From: Osmia lignaria lignaria
Taxonomy: Eukaryota; Arthropoda; Insecta; Hymenoptera; Megachilidae
Direction of reading: 5' to 3'
DNA: 64,000 nt
NCBI RefSeq assembly: GCF_051020975.1
Contig: NC_135037.1
Span: 10,788,001 to 10,852,000, forward strand
Positions within the stretch are counted from its first letter, which is position 1. Each line of letters begins with the position of its first letter. Shown here piece after piece: positions 24,491-35,832 of this stretch. The notes beneath the pieces are model-generated. The model did no database searches and was not told the DNA's origin. It was given only the letters and a program-made list of their open reading frames with translations. The position numbers were made by a program, and so were the translations under genes.

Positions 24491-25328
24491 TCAACTTGTT
24501 AAACAGTGATCTTGTCTGACGCGTTCCATGTGACGTTTCACGCGTTTTTCGACAATGGCTAAAGGTCCAAACTTCCCGGCTGACATATGGTACGCGGCAA
24601 AAGTGCACAATCGTTGCCTCTTGAACAGAAACTCACCTTGGAACCGGTTAGTATTGATACAGGATCGTTCAGCGAACTCCTCTTTTATACTGTTTTGGTA
24701 GAAATCTAACTGTCTTTCAGAGGTTCTACGAATCTCGCGAGTGTAGGGTTCGCTAACTGATCCATTAAGTTTCTTTTCAAGCAAGTATTTATTATAATAG
24801 TCTCCTGACGCGAGAATATATCTTTCGACATTTATCAGAATGCTCAAGCTGCAGCTGTTGCTAATACGTATAATCTTGCGAAAAATTGTATCAAGTGAAT
24901 CACGTCGAAAACGATCACCGGATTCGCCAAAAGAGAAATCAGAATCTCGACAGACGGACCACATTCCAGATTGAAAGTACCTTTCGAATCTGAGATCGCA
25001 AAAAAAAAAAAGATACGGGAGCTGAAGAGTGAGAAGGACAAAGAATTGTCGCGATTTCCCAAGCGATGGGTGCGCACCTGCTCTGGGCGCCGCTCCACTT
25101 CTCGCTTACAAACGCGATACAGATCGCCCCCAGAGATTCCGCGGCTTTAAGACACGCTACTCGTGTTCCCTGCTTGCTCGAGGCCTTCTTATGAACACCT
25201 GATTGCGAGCACATGCGTCGTGTCTGTATCGGTGAGTACTCAACAAGCCTTCGTGTATTACAATCACGACCGGCAGTGATTGTAAAAGTCTGGATAACCA
25301 GGTGGTCCGCAGATGCTGACAATTTCAT
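24491..25328 (-). CDS. Candidate two-exon minus-strand gene, 249 codons
   Basis: Exon A runs from ATG at 25328 down to 25078 and ends AGAGCAG before GTGCGC. An 88-nt intron (25077-24990) ends with a run of 11-12 T and GATCTCAG. Exon B runs from 24989 to a stop at 24491. Exon A ends with two bases of a codon and exon B supplies the third, so the join preserves a frame of 83 + 1 + 165 residues. Inside exon B a strong AAG-GTGAGT donor at 24637/24636 would allow a shorter 353-nt exon. I recognise no domain, signal peptide or membrane segment; the protein is rich in R and S. The donor GTGCGC is weak. Long overlapping frames do arise by chance, so this is a hypothesis. Confidence 0.2.
25258..25285. 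repeat. Perfect hairpin, 10-bp arms
   Basis: TTACAATCAC (25258-25267) pairs exactly with GTGATTGTAA (25276-25285) over an 8-nt loop. It lies inside candidate exon A on the minus strand, which slightly favours a structured non-coding reading of that exon. Confidence 0.5.
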
Positions 25329-25460
25329 TAAAGAGGACGGTAAACGGTGAATTACGATTACGAAAAAATGAAATTCCGATGCGTCAGGTGGGTTTTGAAT
25401 AGGAATGGGATTCAATTTAATGAGCACCGACGAATATAAGTCAATTTTAATGTAAGACAA

Positions 25461-28400
25461 ATTTAAAATATGATAACAGTTATTGGATTAATGTTGAAGT
25501 TTGATGCAAAAAATTGAAAATGGGAACACGATAAAAATAATAGACTCTTGTTATTGGCAGAAATTGGAAATTCGAAAATCTAGGTCGAAGTAACAACTTG
25601 CCTTGCTTGGAATGATGAAAGTTATTAGCTTTGACTTTTCAGCGGGAAACGTCAAAGGCAATAAGTGCACTCCAGGTGATCCACGTTTAAAGAAAAAAAA
25701 AAAAAAAAAATAGATCAAACGAAAGAAAATTAACGACTGCAATTCGTTTTGATTTTCCATTTACTCTGGCAAATGTGAAACATCAAAAATAAGCATTAAA
25801 TTAGTAAAAATTATAAATATTAAATGTTTCTAACTTTAAGTCGCTTGTTTTAGTTCGAAATTTAATGATCAATCTGATATTTGAGTATTCGTGGAATAAA
25901 ATGAAGTGCGATAATTACAGTAGCAATAGCTGAGAATTAAAGGGAATTTCCAAACTTCCGACTGCTTGAACAGATAGGTTGACGATAGGGGGTAGGAAGA
26001 TTAATCGAACGGAAGGATGGTTGCTCGTGAAACTTGGCCAAAGTAGATCAGGAAGCTTCATACTTCCGGCAAAATTATGACTCCTCTTTTGGTTAGTGTG
26101 TTGCAGCATCTTCGTGTCAGAAGTTATTGCGTCACGTTTTTGAAGAGTAAAGAAAGCAAGGAGGACGACGTCGACGTATCTGGTAAACTGTCTTGATTTA
26201 CGGCGGTGAACAGTTATAAACGTCGCTATTCCATGAATTGGTCACGTACGTTTCGAGCGATCCCGCTCTGCTGCTTTCATCAGGTAAACGTGACCGGTGA
26301 TTATCGATTAGACGCATCTTCGATCTTGCATAGTAATGCGATCGTACATCGTGAAATCACGTAATACCTGTCGTGAATGCGCCAAGAGATTTGCATGTGT
26401 CAATCCCTATCGTCACAGCGAATTCCAGGCACGATCTCGTTTACGATGATACAGTATTATTCAAGACTACTTCTATTCTTGTAAATAATAATAGTTAACA
26501 GATCCGTTGCCTTATTAATTAAGAATCTCAAGAAAATCCAAGAAATTTTGAAAAATCCCCAAAAATTTCAAAGAATTTAAAAAACTCCCTAACATTCACT
26601 AACATTCGTCGTACGTCAGGAAACTAACAATTTGTTATTCTAAATTAAGAGTGTAATAGTAATGATATAGAAAATGAGTGTTAACACGCGATCCAGTATA
26701 TAGGAAGGAGGGTGAAATTAATCGTATCGGTGAGAAAGCAAATCTTAAATTACCTATTCTGGCTGGCTTATTGCAAGCGAGACAGGGGTGGTTGTTTCAG
26801 ATTGGCCAGGATAGCCAATGTTACCGGTTGCCCTGGTAAACAGCTCTATGTATGTATGTACATAAGCGGGCAGGAATAGAGGCGAACGGACGACGCGGCG
26901 TAGGTGAAACACCGTGGAGAGGGAAGGAAAGCAACAAGATACCAGTCGTCCGTATAATCTGTAGATCTGACCGCGCGTGTTCTGCCCACGAATCCCGTGG
27001 GTGGTAACCGCTTCATGGGCTGATTTACAGGTGTAACCGGCAATAACGATTCACCAGGTACGATCGTGAAAAACAAGCTGACCAAACGTTCAATGGAACG
27101 CTCGATTCTCTTCTGCTTTTACTGTTCTACTCGATGATCTTTAAAGAAAATAAATGGCACAGAGAAATATAAAATGGCGCATCTTTAAATTCCTGAAGAT
27201 AGGAAAATTTAATATTTCTATATTTCTGAATTTTCGTACTTGATGCGCACACATCCTGCCCGTCATTACCCGCGAGCTTTTCACCGGGCACTTGATTTGC
27301 CCATCGTTCTGTTCCGTTGTAGAACAAGAAGAATTTGTTAAAATGATAAATTGCCAGCAGAATTTGCACCGTATAAATAATACTTTCTTTTTCGCGTCGA
27401 GTAAATTCGTAGTGGGAGCAAAAGGAATCGCGACTGCTGCGAATTCCCGGGAGGATTCTTCGCAGCGAAGCCGAAGCTCGCTTTATCGCGCATAACGAAC
27501 GTCACTGCATTAAGCCCTGTTGCAACGGTAAGCGATGGCGCCGTCGGCTATTGCGTAATCTGCAATTTTATGCAGACCTGTCCTAAACCGGTGAGGCAGG
27601 AAAGAAAGTAGAGATTTCGTGGTCTCTGTAATTACTTGGTCGAAAATAGCGCAATAATAACCAGTAACGAAGGAAGGAGGGTGTAATAACCGCAGGATAT
27701 GGTATCATTTAACATTTTATTAGTAAATTTTTTCTAATTACGCTAAATTTTCAAGAAATAATTCTGATTGCTGTAATTCTGATCGTCGAAGAGCTCGTGG
27801 GTACCGACGCGGGCAGCACGATGTTAAAAGAAATCAAATGTTCGTTTTGGTTAGAAAATCATACCGATTCTTCCGCGAGACATCGTGCAAGTTAATTTCA
27901 ATGATTAATAGGAAGAGAGGTTAAATCATTAGGCGGCTCGTGTGGGCCGAAGGTAGAGAGAAGCAATGAGACGTCGAAAGGGCAGGCAAGGGTAGAAACG
28001 GGCACGGGCGGGACACAATACGAAAGAGGAAGAGGCAAAGGAGGATAAGGGCCATGGAGGTACTCTCGATGAGGGATCCTGCCGTGGGGTACAAAGAGAA
28101 AGAGGTTGGACGGGGATAGAGGAGAGGTCCGTGGCATTGAATGCTGCACCGGCCTTTCTCTACCGGTCCCGCAGTCGAGCAGTTCCCTTTAGTTTATTTT
28201 TCCATGCGTAATGAACTCCTCCTACCGACCATTCGTCGTTGCATCGATAGAGCCGACCACCCTGCTACTCGCCACGGACTAAACCCTGTTTCGGAATTCT
28301 ATGCTATTTCACGTTCGCTCGTTTTCCTTCCATTTCCCTTCGCTCCCCTTTTGATGCCGCACCAACGGTCGAGCTCGCGGATATTTTTCTCTATAAGTTT

Positions 28401-29545
28401 CGTTCAACTTTGTTGCCCGCCAAAACAAAATGTTGTCCAGTTAGTCCGAATCAAGGATCGTTTTGCAAAATTTTTAATTATATAAGAAAGGGCGTACTTC
28501 GTACCTCTATGGGGGGATCCGGATACTGAGATTAGGTCAGTAATGGGCAATTGTGGGGACTTGCGGGAACTAATGGGTAGCCAATTTTTCAGTTTGAAAA
28601 TTCAAATAAAAAATTTAAATAAACCACCTACGAATACAAACGGGCACCCTATTCGTTCTCCATTCTGTAATGTCATCGAATATTGACGCCGGACGTTATC
28701 AACGATTGATCGTGCGCAATTAACACGACATTACAGTCGTATACCGATACCAAAAACACAACGGGGGTTACGGTGTAAAACACGATAAACACGACGTTAT
28801 CGATCGACCTGTCAATTTAACGCGGTGCTTCCTGCCGGACGGAAGTTGGTCCCCAGAGGTTAGAAATCGGTTATCACCGGTATAGTTCAATGAACTTTCC
28901 GATCGTGTCCAGAGTATGTAGATCCTCAGACACGTTACAGTGGACAGAGAGATTTGGTGCGGGAGGAGGAGACGACGGTAGGGAGAAGAGTCCGACAATA
29001 ATGATGCATTTCATTGGATCCATTGTGGGTGGAATTCAAGTTCACAGACACAACTGATGTGTATCTATTGCTAGCAATGTTCGACGATGCCATTCAATCG
29101 ACTTCCAATCTGTGGATGGTGTCGGCTCACCAGCCTGGACGAAAGGACCCTTCCTATTTCGGGCGAACATTAGGCGTATTGTGTCCATCGATTTGGGGAT
29201 GATAGAATTTTTCATATTTTCGTCTTATGCGAAGATTAGTTCTTTCGAAATTGATATTAAGATTAATTTATAAAATTCGGATGTTTCAAAAATACCCGTT
29301 CTCAGTATTTGTAATTCGACAATCTTGATGCCTAAATCACGTTCACCCTCTCTGTTTCCCTTCCTCATTCCATCCCTCCTCTTTTAACACCCCAACGGAG
29401 CTTTCCTCTTCTCCCAGCACGATTCCACGCGAGAATCTAATGAATTTAAGCCGTCAATAATACGTGACGTTGGAAGGGTGGTGGAAAGGCTGCCGGTGGG
29501 AACCCGAAAAGCTGGTGTCGTACTGGTTCGATACAGATCCACTTG
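25461..29545. other. Non-coding stretch, no gene seen
   Basis: No gene. A poly-A run lies at 25693-25710. A possible CAG-GTAAAC join lies at 26281, with a pyrimidine tract too weak to call. A sequence at 28500-28620 with G-runs followed by AAATTT words (TAATGGGCAA, ACTAATGGGTAGCC) may be a further faint copy of the dispersed repeat. The frames at 27898-28149 and 28141-28485 are composition-driven. Confidence 0.4.
25693..25710 (+). repeat. Poly-A run, 18 bases
   Basis: 18 A follow AAAG. It could be the tail of an old retroposed sequence, but nothing upstream looks like a SINE or a processed transcript. Confidence 0.85.
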
Positions 29546-29575
29546 CACGTACACGCGTGGGCAAACGTGTACGTG
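29546..29575. repeat. Perfect hairpin, 10-bp arms CACGTACACG/CGTGTACGTG
   Basis: The arms at 29546-29555 and 29566-29575 are exact complements with a 10-nt loop. Another CGTGTAC lies just after, near 29588, so the word occurs three times in 50 bp. This could be a clustered binding site or a stem. Confidence 0.5.
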
Positions 29576-30979
29576 GAAAAGGGCCGCGTGTACACAACAA
29601 CACGGAACAACCACTCGGGTTCACTCACTGTGAAATTAACGAATTTTTCACGATAGGCACATTAACTGCTGCCGGTTCGGTCAGCAGAAGCGTCGAACCG
29701 TTTATGACAATGATGCGACTGATTCGAACGAATGACAGAAATCGAGCTGGCAAAAAAACAAAATTGCACCTGGAAACAAATTTGATGGAGCGATCAAATT
29801 TCGAAGACAGTGATTTATGGTTAAATGTAATTTGAACGTTCGATGTTTTGGTTTTCAGAGAAAATTTGGAAACATAAAATGCTGCAAAATAGTATTTATG
29901 GCGAAAATGTTTGTTGGCTGTCTCGTTATTTAAAAATTTTGTGGTTCTAAAGTTTTAGATTTTTTTAATTTCAGAATTTCACTGATCCATTCATCCATTC
30001 CAGAGAAAAACTTATTTATGCCAATGCATTGTACATGAAATCACTTTTCACTTGCTGATTTTCGAAGAATGGTTTAAAGCTTGTACCAACGGATTTACAA
30101 TAAAACGAGTGATTTAAGATTCCGTCGGTGCTGTTAGAATTATATCTCCATCATCCATTTCGTACCCTTCGATCGTGGGTCTGGTGTAAACGCATTTTTC
30201 TTCAGATACCAAAGACGGGGAGCGGCGTAAGTTATTTCTTCGGTTCGATGCTATGAAACTCGTCCACGATACCATTTCATCTTCGGTTTTGTTATATTTA
30301 CGAGTAACTTTATGGAAACAAATCCTCGTTCAGAAATCAATCCATTAATATTTTTCTATTCAAATATTCATTCATTTAGAATATTAAAATTTCTCTATTA
30401 GAGGAAGAAGTGGTAATGTGCATTGTGCCATAGAAATGGATCGTTTCGATCTGAATTCTATTCATCAATATAGAAAGGCAAAAGTATTTGCGATTTACCT
30501 TTGCTCTGGACAATCGCATATATGTATATCCCGGCACGTGTAACAAGAGGCTGCCTTATCAACCAACCGGTACCATGTCCAATCAATTTTCAACGTGACG
30601 GCACACGCCGCTTTTGTGGTAATATCTATTATTCGGTGTCCCGAGACCGGCTGAATCCCACTCTCGCGCATCACACAGGCGATCTCCTCGTGACAATGGG
30701 TTCGTGAATGCTACGGGATCCCCGTGTCCCGACCCCTCGCTTTTTACATCAAAAAAAGCACGGATCGCTCGTAATTTCGACTCGACGCCGCTCCGCTCCG
30801 TGCTACTCTGTCGGCTTTCGAATGCGTGCTACCACACGCATTTTCTTAAAAGCCTTCTGTGGATGATGAAAAAAAAAAATGCCTCACGATTGTGCTGTAT
30901 CAAAGGAGAGTGAAATTTGAAAAGAAGGTAAACGAAGTATTGTATCTACTATTTTAGTAATATCTTTTCACTCTCTTCG
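29576..30979. other. Non-coding stretch, no gene seen
   Basis: The plus-strand frame 29464-29835 (123 codons) begins at GTG and resembles no family. An AT-rich block lies at 29930-29990. Nothing else is supported. Confidence 0.45.
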
Positions 30980-31210
30980 ATAATTCACCCTTGGATGGCG
31001 GACCATGGAGAGAGATTTTCGAATCTCATAATCAGAATCTTTGAATTTTATTAGAGTCGTGGAATTTAGGAATTTAGGAATTCTGCAATTCTCGAATTTT
31101 AGAAGCCTGGGATTCCTCAAATTTTGCATTTAGAAATTTCCCTAACCCGTAGAATTTTAGAATTTTAGAATAATAAATGAGCCAACTCAGATTTTTTAAA
31201 CACCTTAAAG
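30980..31210 (+). mobile_element. Degenerate dispersed repeat copy
   Basis: It opens with the 27-base match to the inverted copy at 16716-16742 (24 of 27). It continues with about 170 bp of GAATTTTAG/AATTTAGGAATT words, and carries AGCCTGGG near 31104. No frame or terminal repeat is recognised. The internal GAATTTTAG units look like a decayed tandem array. Confidence 0.55.
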
Positions 31211-32044
31211 TCCCATGCCTAGTTATACCAATGAGAACGAGCCATTGATACCAGAATTGGATTCTCATAGTAGATAATCAAAGTCTGCTCGCGAATTTAG
31301 GGAGCGATCCAATTAACCGAATACCTGTTAAACGTAGAATCGTCGAGAATTAACCTTCGGCCGGGGACACTGGCTACGTTCGAAAGTCGAGGATGCCGAA
31401 AAGTCGAGTATCGTGGCAGCAGAAGAGGGAGGCGGGGGGTGTTGGAAAAAGGCAACCGGTAGAATTTCCGCTTTCCTGCATCTACGACCGTTGGCCAAGG
31501 CTAATAGGATTCGCGAAATTAATTACCTGCATTTGCATAAGCCCCCGTAAACGTTTTTCTTTTCTATCCTGCCTCCCTTGGCCCAGCCGAAGGGGGGTAG
31601 CAGAGGCGGACGAATAATTTTCACGGAGAAATTCGTGATTACGTTAACGATATCCTTTTCTCCGTTCCTCGTTCAACCCTCTGTCTTCGTTCAAACTATC
31701 TTTCTTTAACTCGAATCACTCCCGGCTATCTCTTTCCTTCTAACCAGCTACTGCGTTACGCCGTTGTGTTTACATCGTCAAGAACGACATTGTTCTCGTC
31801 GTCGTACCGCCTCGTCGGCTATGGGCATAGCGCGGCTAACGAGATTTGTCGTCCAGGATAATTAGATTATCCACACTCTGGACGAATGGCACGGTGGGAG
31901 GTGAATTCGCGTAGATAGGAAAACGAAGCATCTATACCGCAAGAACGACGACCACTGTAACGAGCTGAGCCACGTGTGTGATAATTTCATGAAAAAAAAA
32001 GAAGAACTGATGAGAAACGCAAGTATTGCATACGCGAATTACGG
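31211..32044. other. Non-coding stretch, no gene seen
   Basis: GC-richer DNA at 31380-31610 and 31730-31850, without a supported exon. Confidence 0.45.
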
Positions 32045-32200
32045 TAGCACCATTGGCGTAACTATGTAGGGGCTAATGGGGCAGAGACACCCAAAAATAT
32101 TAACAAATCCTTCACTATTCTAGATTTAGAATACACCAAAATTTCAGAAACCCGAAAAATTGAAAATTTCAAAATTCACAATAATATTCTTATTCGAAGA
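32045..32200 (+). mobile_element. Dispersed repeat copy with GGCGTAA head
   Basis: ATTGGCGTAA followed by GGGGCTA, then an AT-rich part containing TCTAGA and CAAAATTTCAGAA, parallels the copy at 51190-51330 in the same order. The G-rich head plus AT-rich body suggests a shared ancestor rather than low-complexity convergence. No coding capacity. Confidence 0.45.
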
Positions 32201-32901
32201 TCCCAGGGAAAATCTAATTACCCCAATGGACAGTACAGACAGCCTTCATAGGAAGATTGACTACCATTCCCGCGGTCAAGTTCAGATCTGAAGATTTTCC
32301 TCGAAGGAGGTCAGCATCAGGGGGATATCCGCCTTTTCCGTTCCCGAGGGAATGGAAAGTGGCTGGTTGGTCGCGAGTGCAATTAACTGCAGCACGGACA
32401 AGCGAGTTCCGAGCACAGGACGCGGGAACTCTCGGTCGTAATTCGTAAGGTATTTCGTGCGGTTAGACGAAACTTGGTAAGTTTGGCGCGTGACACCTGC
32501 CGCACGTAATCAACCTGCCGAGTTAACTGGGTTTCTCGTGCTAACCAGTGAGCTTGTACGTGCCGCATTCCTTCTGCAACTGCAACGCCAGCCGACGCAT
32601 ATTGTCTCAATCTCGGCTGTTAGCCGGATGTCGCGTGGATTCATGCCCGATCGGCCAATGAAAAGGGTGGCGTGTGCCGTACGGAGGCCGCCTTCCATTT
32701 TCCTTCATTCCCTAATTGCCGGACCAATCAGACTGCCGAGAAACTTATCGCGACGGTTTAAATTATAGTAAAATCTCGCTGGGGTTGCAGAAGCGAAAAA
32801 TTCTTAGAAAGAGCTACATTTATACGGCAGATGTCTAATAGTGGGTGAAAATTCATATGAAGAGAAACTCGGTCAATCGGCGATATAACGAGAGTCTACT
32901 G
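32201..32901. other. GC-richer stretch with two CCAAT boxes
   Basis: CCAAT boxes near 32655 and 32723 lie in a GC-richer block (32240-32760) with overlapping short frames on both strands. It may be regulatory, but no TATA, initiator or donor completes the picture. Confidence 0.3.
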
Positions 32902-32960
32902 TATTGAATTATTGAAATATTGAAATATCGAAATATTAAACTATTAAACTATTGAAATAC
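32902..32960 (+). repeat. Degenerate tandem of ATTGAAAT-type units
   Basis: Units of 8-9 bp (ATTGAAAT, ATCGAAAT, ATTAAACT) repeat about six times with drift. A simple-sequence relic. Confidence 0.65.
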
Positions 32961-34439
32961 TTGGAATAATGTTAAATTCTTGTAGAAAACATTGAAACAG
33001 GGTAGAGAAGGATTGCCGGATAAAAATCGTCGAGCGGATAGAGGGATTTTTTCCGGGTTATTGGAACGACGCGTAGCACGAAGCCGCAAGCAAGCTTTTG
33101 TGGCATAAAATATTTCTACTCAGCGGAATCGTTGATCGAAAGAATTAATTCATTCGGCCGGGATCGTTCAATCCCTTCGAAATTCCATCTTTCTCCATCC
33201 TATCTGCACGATGAACAGGCCGCACGAGTGCTCTCTGAAACGAATTTGGCGAGCTTAAGGTTTGATTTCATCGACTCCCCCCTACCCGCCCTCGATGGCT
33301 ACGAACTGGCTGGCTTTTCATCCGAACCGCGTTCCCACGTAGCCGTGCAATTGATTTAAAAGTAGGATAGGTCATCGATTCACCATGATCTTTCAATCGG
33401 GATGGATAAAGGCGAACTTCACGTGAGTCGATACTTTCCATGTTTATCGTCGAACCATAAGCGACCCGGGTTATGTTTCTCCATTGAAAATGTTACTTTG
33501 ATGCACTGCAATGGGACACAACTTTTTATAAACTTTGACGTGTAAAATTGTTTTAAAGTTTGAAGGATCAAGAAGCCATCTAGATCTTGCGATAGTCTAT
33601 TGTAGTTTGAAATTTCTTACATGAAAAGGTAGAATTATTTAACGATTCGAAATAGCTGTACCGTTTAAAAGGGCTTTAAACTGTGAAGCGGAAAACGCGT
33701 CTTCCACTATCGCACCACCGTCTTTATCGTCTGGTCGGAGTGATTAACTTCCCTTTCATTAACGCAGTATTCGTGACCTTCGTCGTATCCAACGTGGTTC
33801 CTCTTCCTCGTCTCCGGCAACGTTCTCCTGCATTCCTGTCGCATTTTAAACCGTCTCATCCTACCCTTATATCTCACCTTACCCTTTCTACGAAAGTCTG
33901 TCGAGGCTCGAGTTAATAATGTCCCCACAATTAATAATCGTGAAATTAATACCAAGCTACTGGAAGTAAAGATGGATAGAGCGACGTACTCTCTCGTTTT
34001 CTTCATCGATGTTATTGACCATTAAACCTTACCTTCAGCTTCTTCTTCACTGGAAGAAAAGGCGCACGATGAAAATTTAAAAATAAAAAATATTTTATTT
34101 GAAATTATTTTACAATTGTCTTGGCATATTAACTCGGATAATCCGTCGACATTTCGCAAATAATTGGACATTAATTTATTGTTTTTTTTTTAAATTAATA
34201 CCGAAAATTTTAATTTATTGTTCATGATTATTTTCCAGTATTAATATTTTTAGAATGACTGCATGTTAAATGTTAATTAAAAAAAGACGTATAAAGTTAA
34301 TGAATACTGCAGTAGTAGCTGCAGTTAATTAAATTTGATCCTGTAAATTGCTTTTTCAGAGAAACAGTATTATGAAAATTTTTAATTAATTCATCGCAGG
34401 AAGAACGTGTTTTTCCAAAAATTTTAATCAGTGTATTCA
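32961..34439. other. Non-coding stretch, no gene seen
   Basis: Short overlapping frames without a family. A smaller inverted repeat ACTGCAG/CTGCAGT (34306-34325) lies 115 bp before the major hairpin at 34440. Confidence 0.45.
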
Positions 34440-34471
34440 TTTACTTCTGCTATTCATTTAGCAGAAGTAAA
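34440..34471. repeat. Perfect hairpin, 13-bp arms, 6-nt loop
   Basis: TTTACTTCTGCTA (34440-34452) pairs exactly with TAGCAGAAGTAAA (34459-34471) over TTCATT. Mixed-base arms of this length with so short a loop are not expected by chance in 64 kb. It is too short for a canonical miRNA precursor and lies just upstream of a dispersed repeat copy, so it may be that element's terminal structure. Confidence 0.7.
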
Positions 34472-34499
34472 ATTGTAAATAAACGTTGATACGGTCTAA

Positions 34500-34645
34500 C
34501 CGAATTTGGAATTCTGGAATTTTGAAATTTAGAATCAGATAATCTTAAAATTTCAGAATTTTAGTATGATAAAGGGGCCAATCCGTATTTCCAATAGTAC
34601 CAACCCGAATTTTTGGGGGGCCAGGCTCACTTTGCTCCCTCTTTG
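34500..34645 (+). mobile_element. Degenerate dispersed repeat copy
   Basis: GAATTTGGAATTCTGG-type words are followed by GGGGCCAAT and then GGGGGGCCAGGCTCAC. The G-run plus CCAGGCTC combination also occurs, inverted, at 16640-16660. No open frame. The assignment is weaker than for the copies at 16.7 and 31.0 kb. Confidence 0.35.
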
Positions 34646-35818
34646 AAATCAAAAGCCGTTTGTTTCTTCTTTTCTTCTTGAAATTGACTTCCAGACGAGA
34701 ACGCGTCTCCTTCGTTCGGAAGGTTGGATTAGAAGATGGAATTTAATGAGTTCCTTCGACATCCTCCGTGGTAGTTTGCCGATTTATTATTACTGTTTCT
34801 GCAGGACGCAAATTTGTTGGCCAGGTTAACGGTCTCTGAAGCCATGTCGAGGGGTAATTACGTCTTGAAGCACTTGTTGCTCTTGCTCTTGTTACATTTC
34901 TGCTCGTATTCTCTGCGGATACGTTATATGCTTAATGGTGTCTTCGGGCAATCGGTATCGTGTCAAAGATATTAATTTAATCTTTATGATTTCAAGACCG
35001 TATTATTACACCGTAGATATTTATGTAGCTAACATGTATCCTAGTATGCTAGAAATGTACTGATAATATGTTAAAATTGTGCAGGATGTATAATATGATG
35101 GTAGATATACACAAGTGGGCTTGAACCTGTTAATCACCCCTTTCGTCATAATTTACATTACAATATGTAACAACAACTTTTTCAATATGCTTTTTGAAAA
35201 ATTGTTGGTTTGTATGTCTAATAATTTTTTTAAAATTCGAAGCTTAAAATTTATACAAAACTTGAAACAAAATATAAAATAATCGTCTAAATTTTATTTA
35301 TATCAGTATTTCACTGAAATTTATTGCGTTTTATCGATATACGTTTTTGTATAGAAGTTCTTGTTTTACGATTTGATCAGCAATTCAATTTTTATTGCAC
35401 GGACGAGCTTTTCATCCCCCACTCCCCCTGTCGTTTCACTTTTGCCTGGGTCCGATAAAAAAGAAATAACCGACGGGTAATCAGCATCAAGATATCAGAA
35501 CAAAATAAAATAAAATTCCTCCTCGACCGTTCCAATCAGTACGGGTATTCGCTTAGACTAAGCTTTATTCAGTGGACGATTTATACCTCAGTGCGGATAT
35601 CGAATCCGAAGCTCAAGTCTAATTTCACCATTCAAACGAAAATTGTTCTGCGATATATATTATATATTTAATAATAATCGATTTTTATAATGTTATTTAA
35701 CACAATTAAATTTATCGGGGATTTTTGTCATTCGTTTGCTTATGATTTCAGTTTAAAATTTAACTGAAATTGCAAAATTTGTATGTTTAAGGAGGTAGAT
35801 CTATAATTAATCTTACAG
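34646..35818. other. AT-rich non-coding stretch, no gene seen
   Basis: Mostly AT-rich, with a TATATATTATATAT block near 35655-35668. No exon is supported. Confidence 0.5.
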
Positions 35819-35832
35819 CCAGTAGATGGCGT
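35819..35832 (+). promoter_or_regulatory. CTCF-like insulator motif
   Basis: CCAGTAGATGGCGT fits 13 of 14 positions of the CTCF core CCASYAGRKGGCRS, failing only at the last base. It lies about 400 bp upstream of the candidate promoter, a usual place for such sites. CTCF is present in insects. A motif match alone does not show binding. Confidence 0.35.

Noticed and set aside
26260..26290. Second recursive splice site (CATCAG-GTAAAC)
   Set aside because: The pyrimidine tract is interrupted by G residues and the donor half is weak.
29464..29835. Plus-strand frame of 123 codons
   Set aside because: It starts at GTG, contains the CGTGTAC hairpin, and has no recognisable family.
30418..30425. 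GTGCATTG, the seed of miR-33
   Set aside because: Similarity ends after the seed and there is no precursor hairpin around it.
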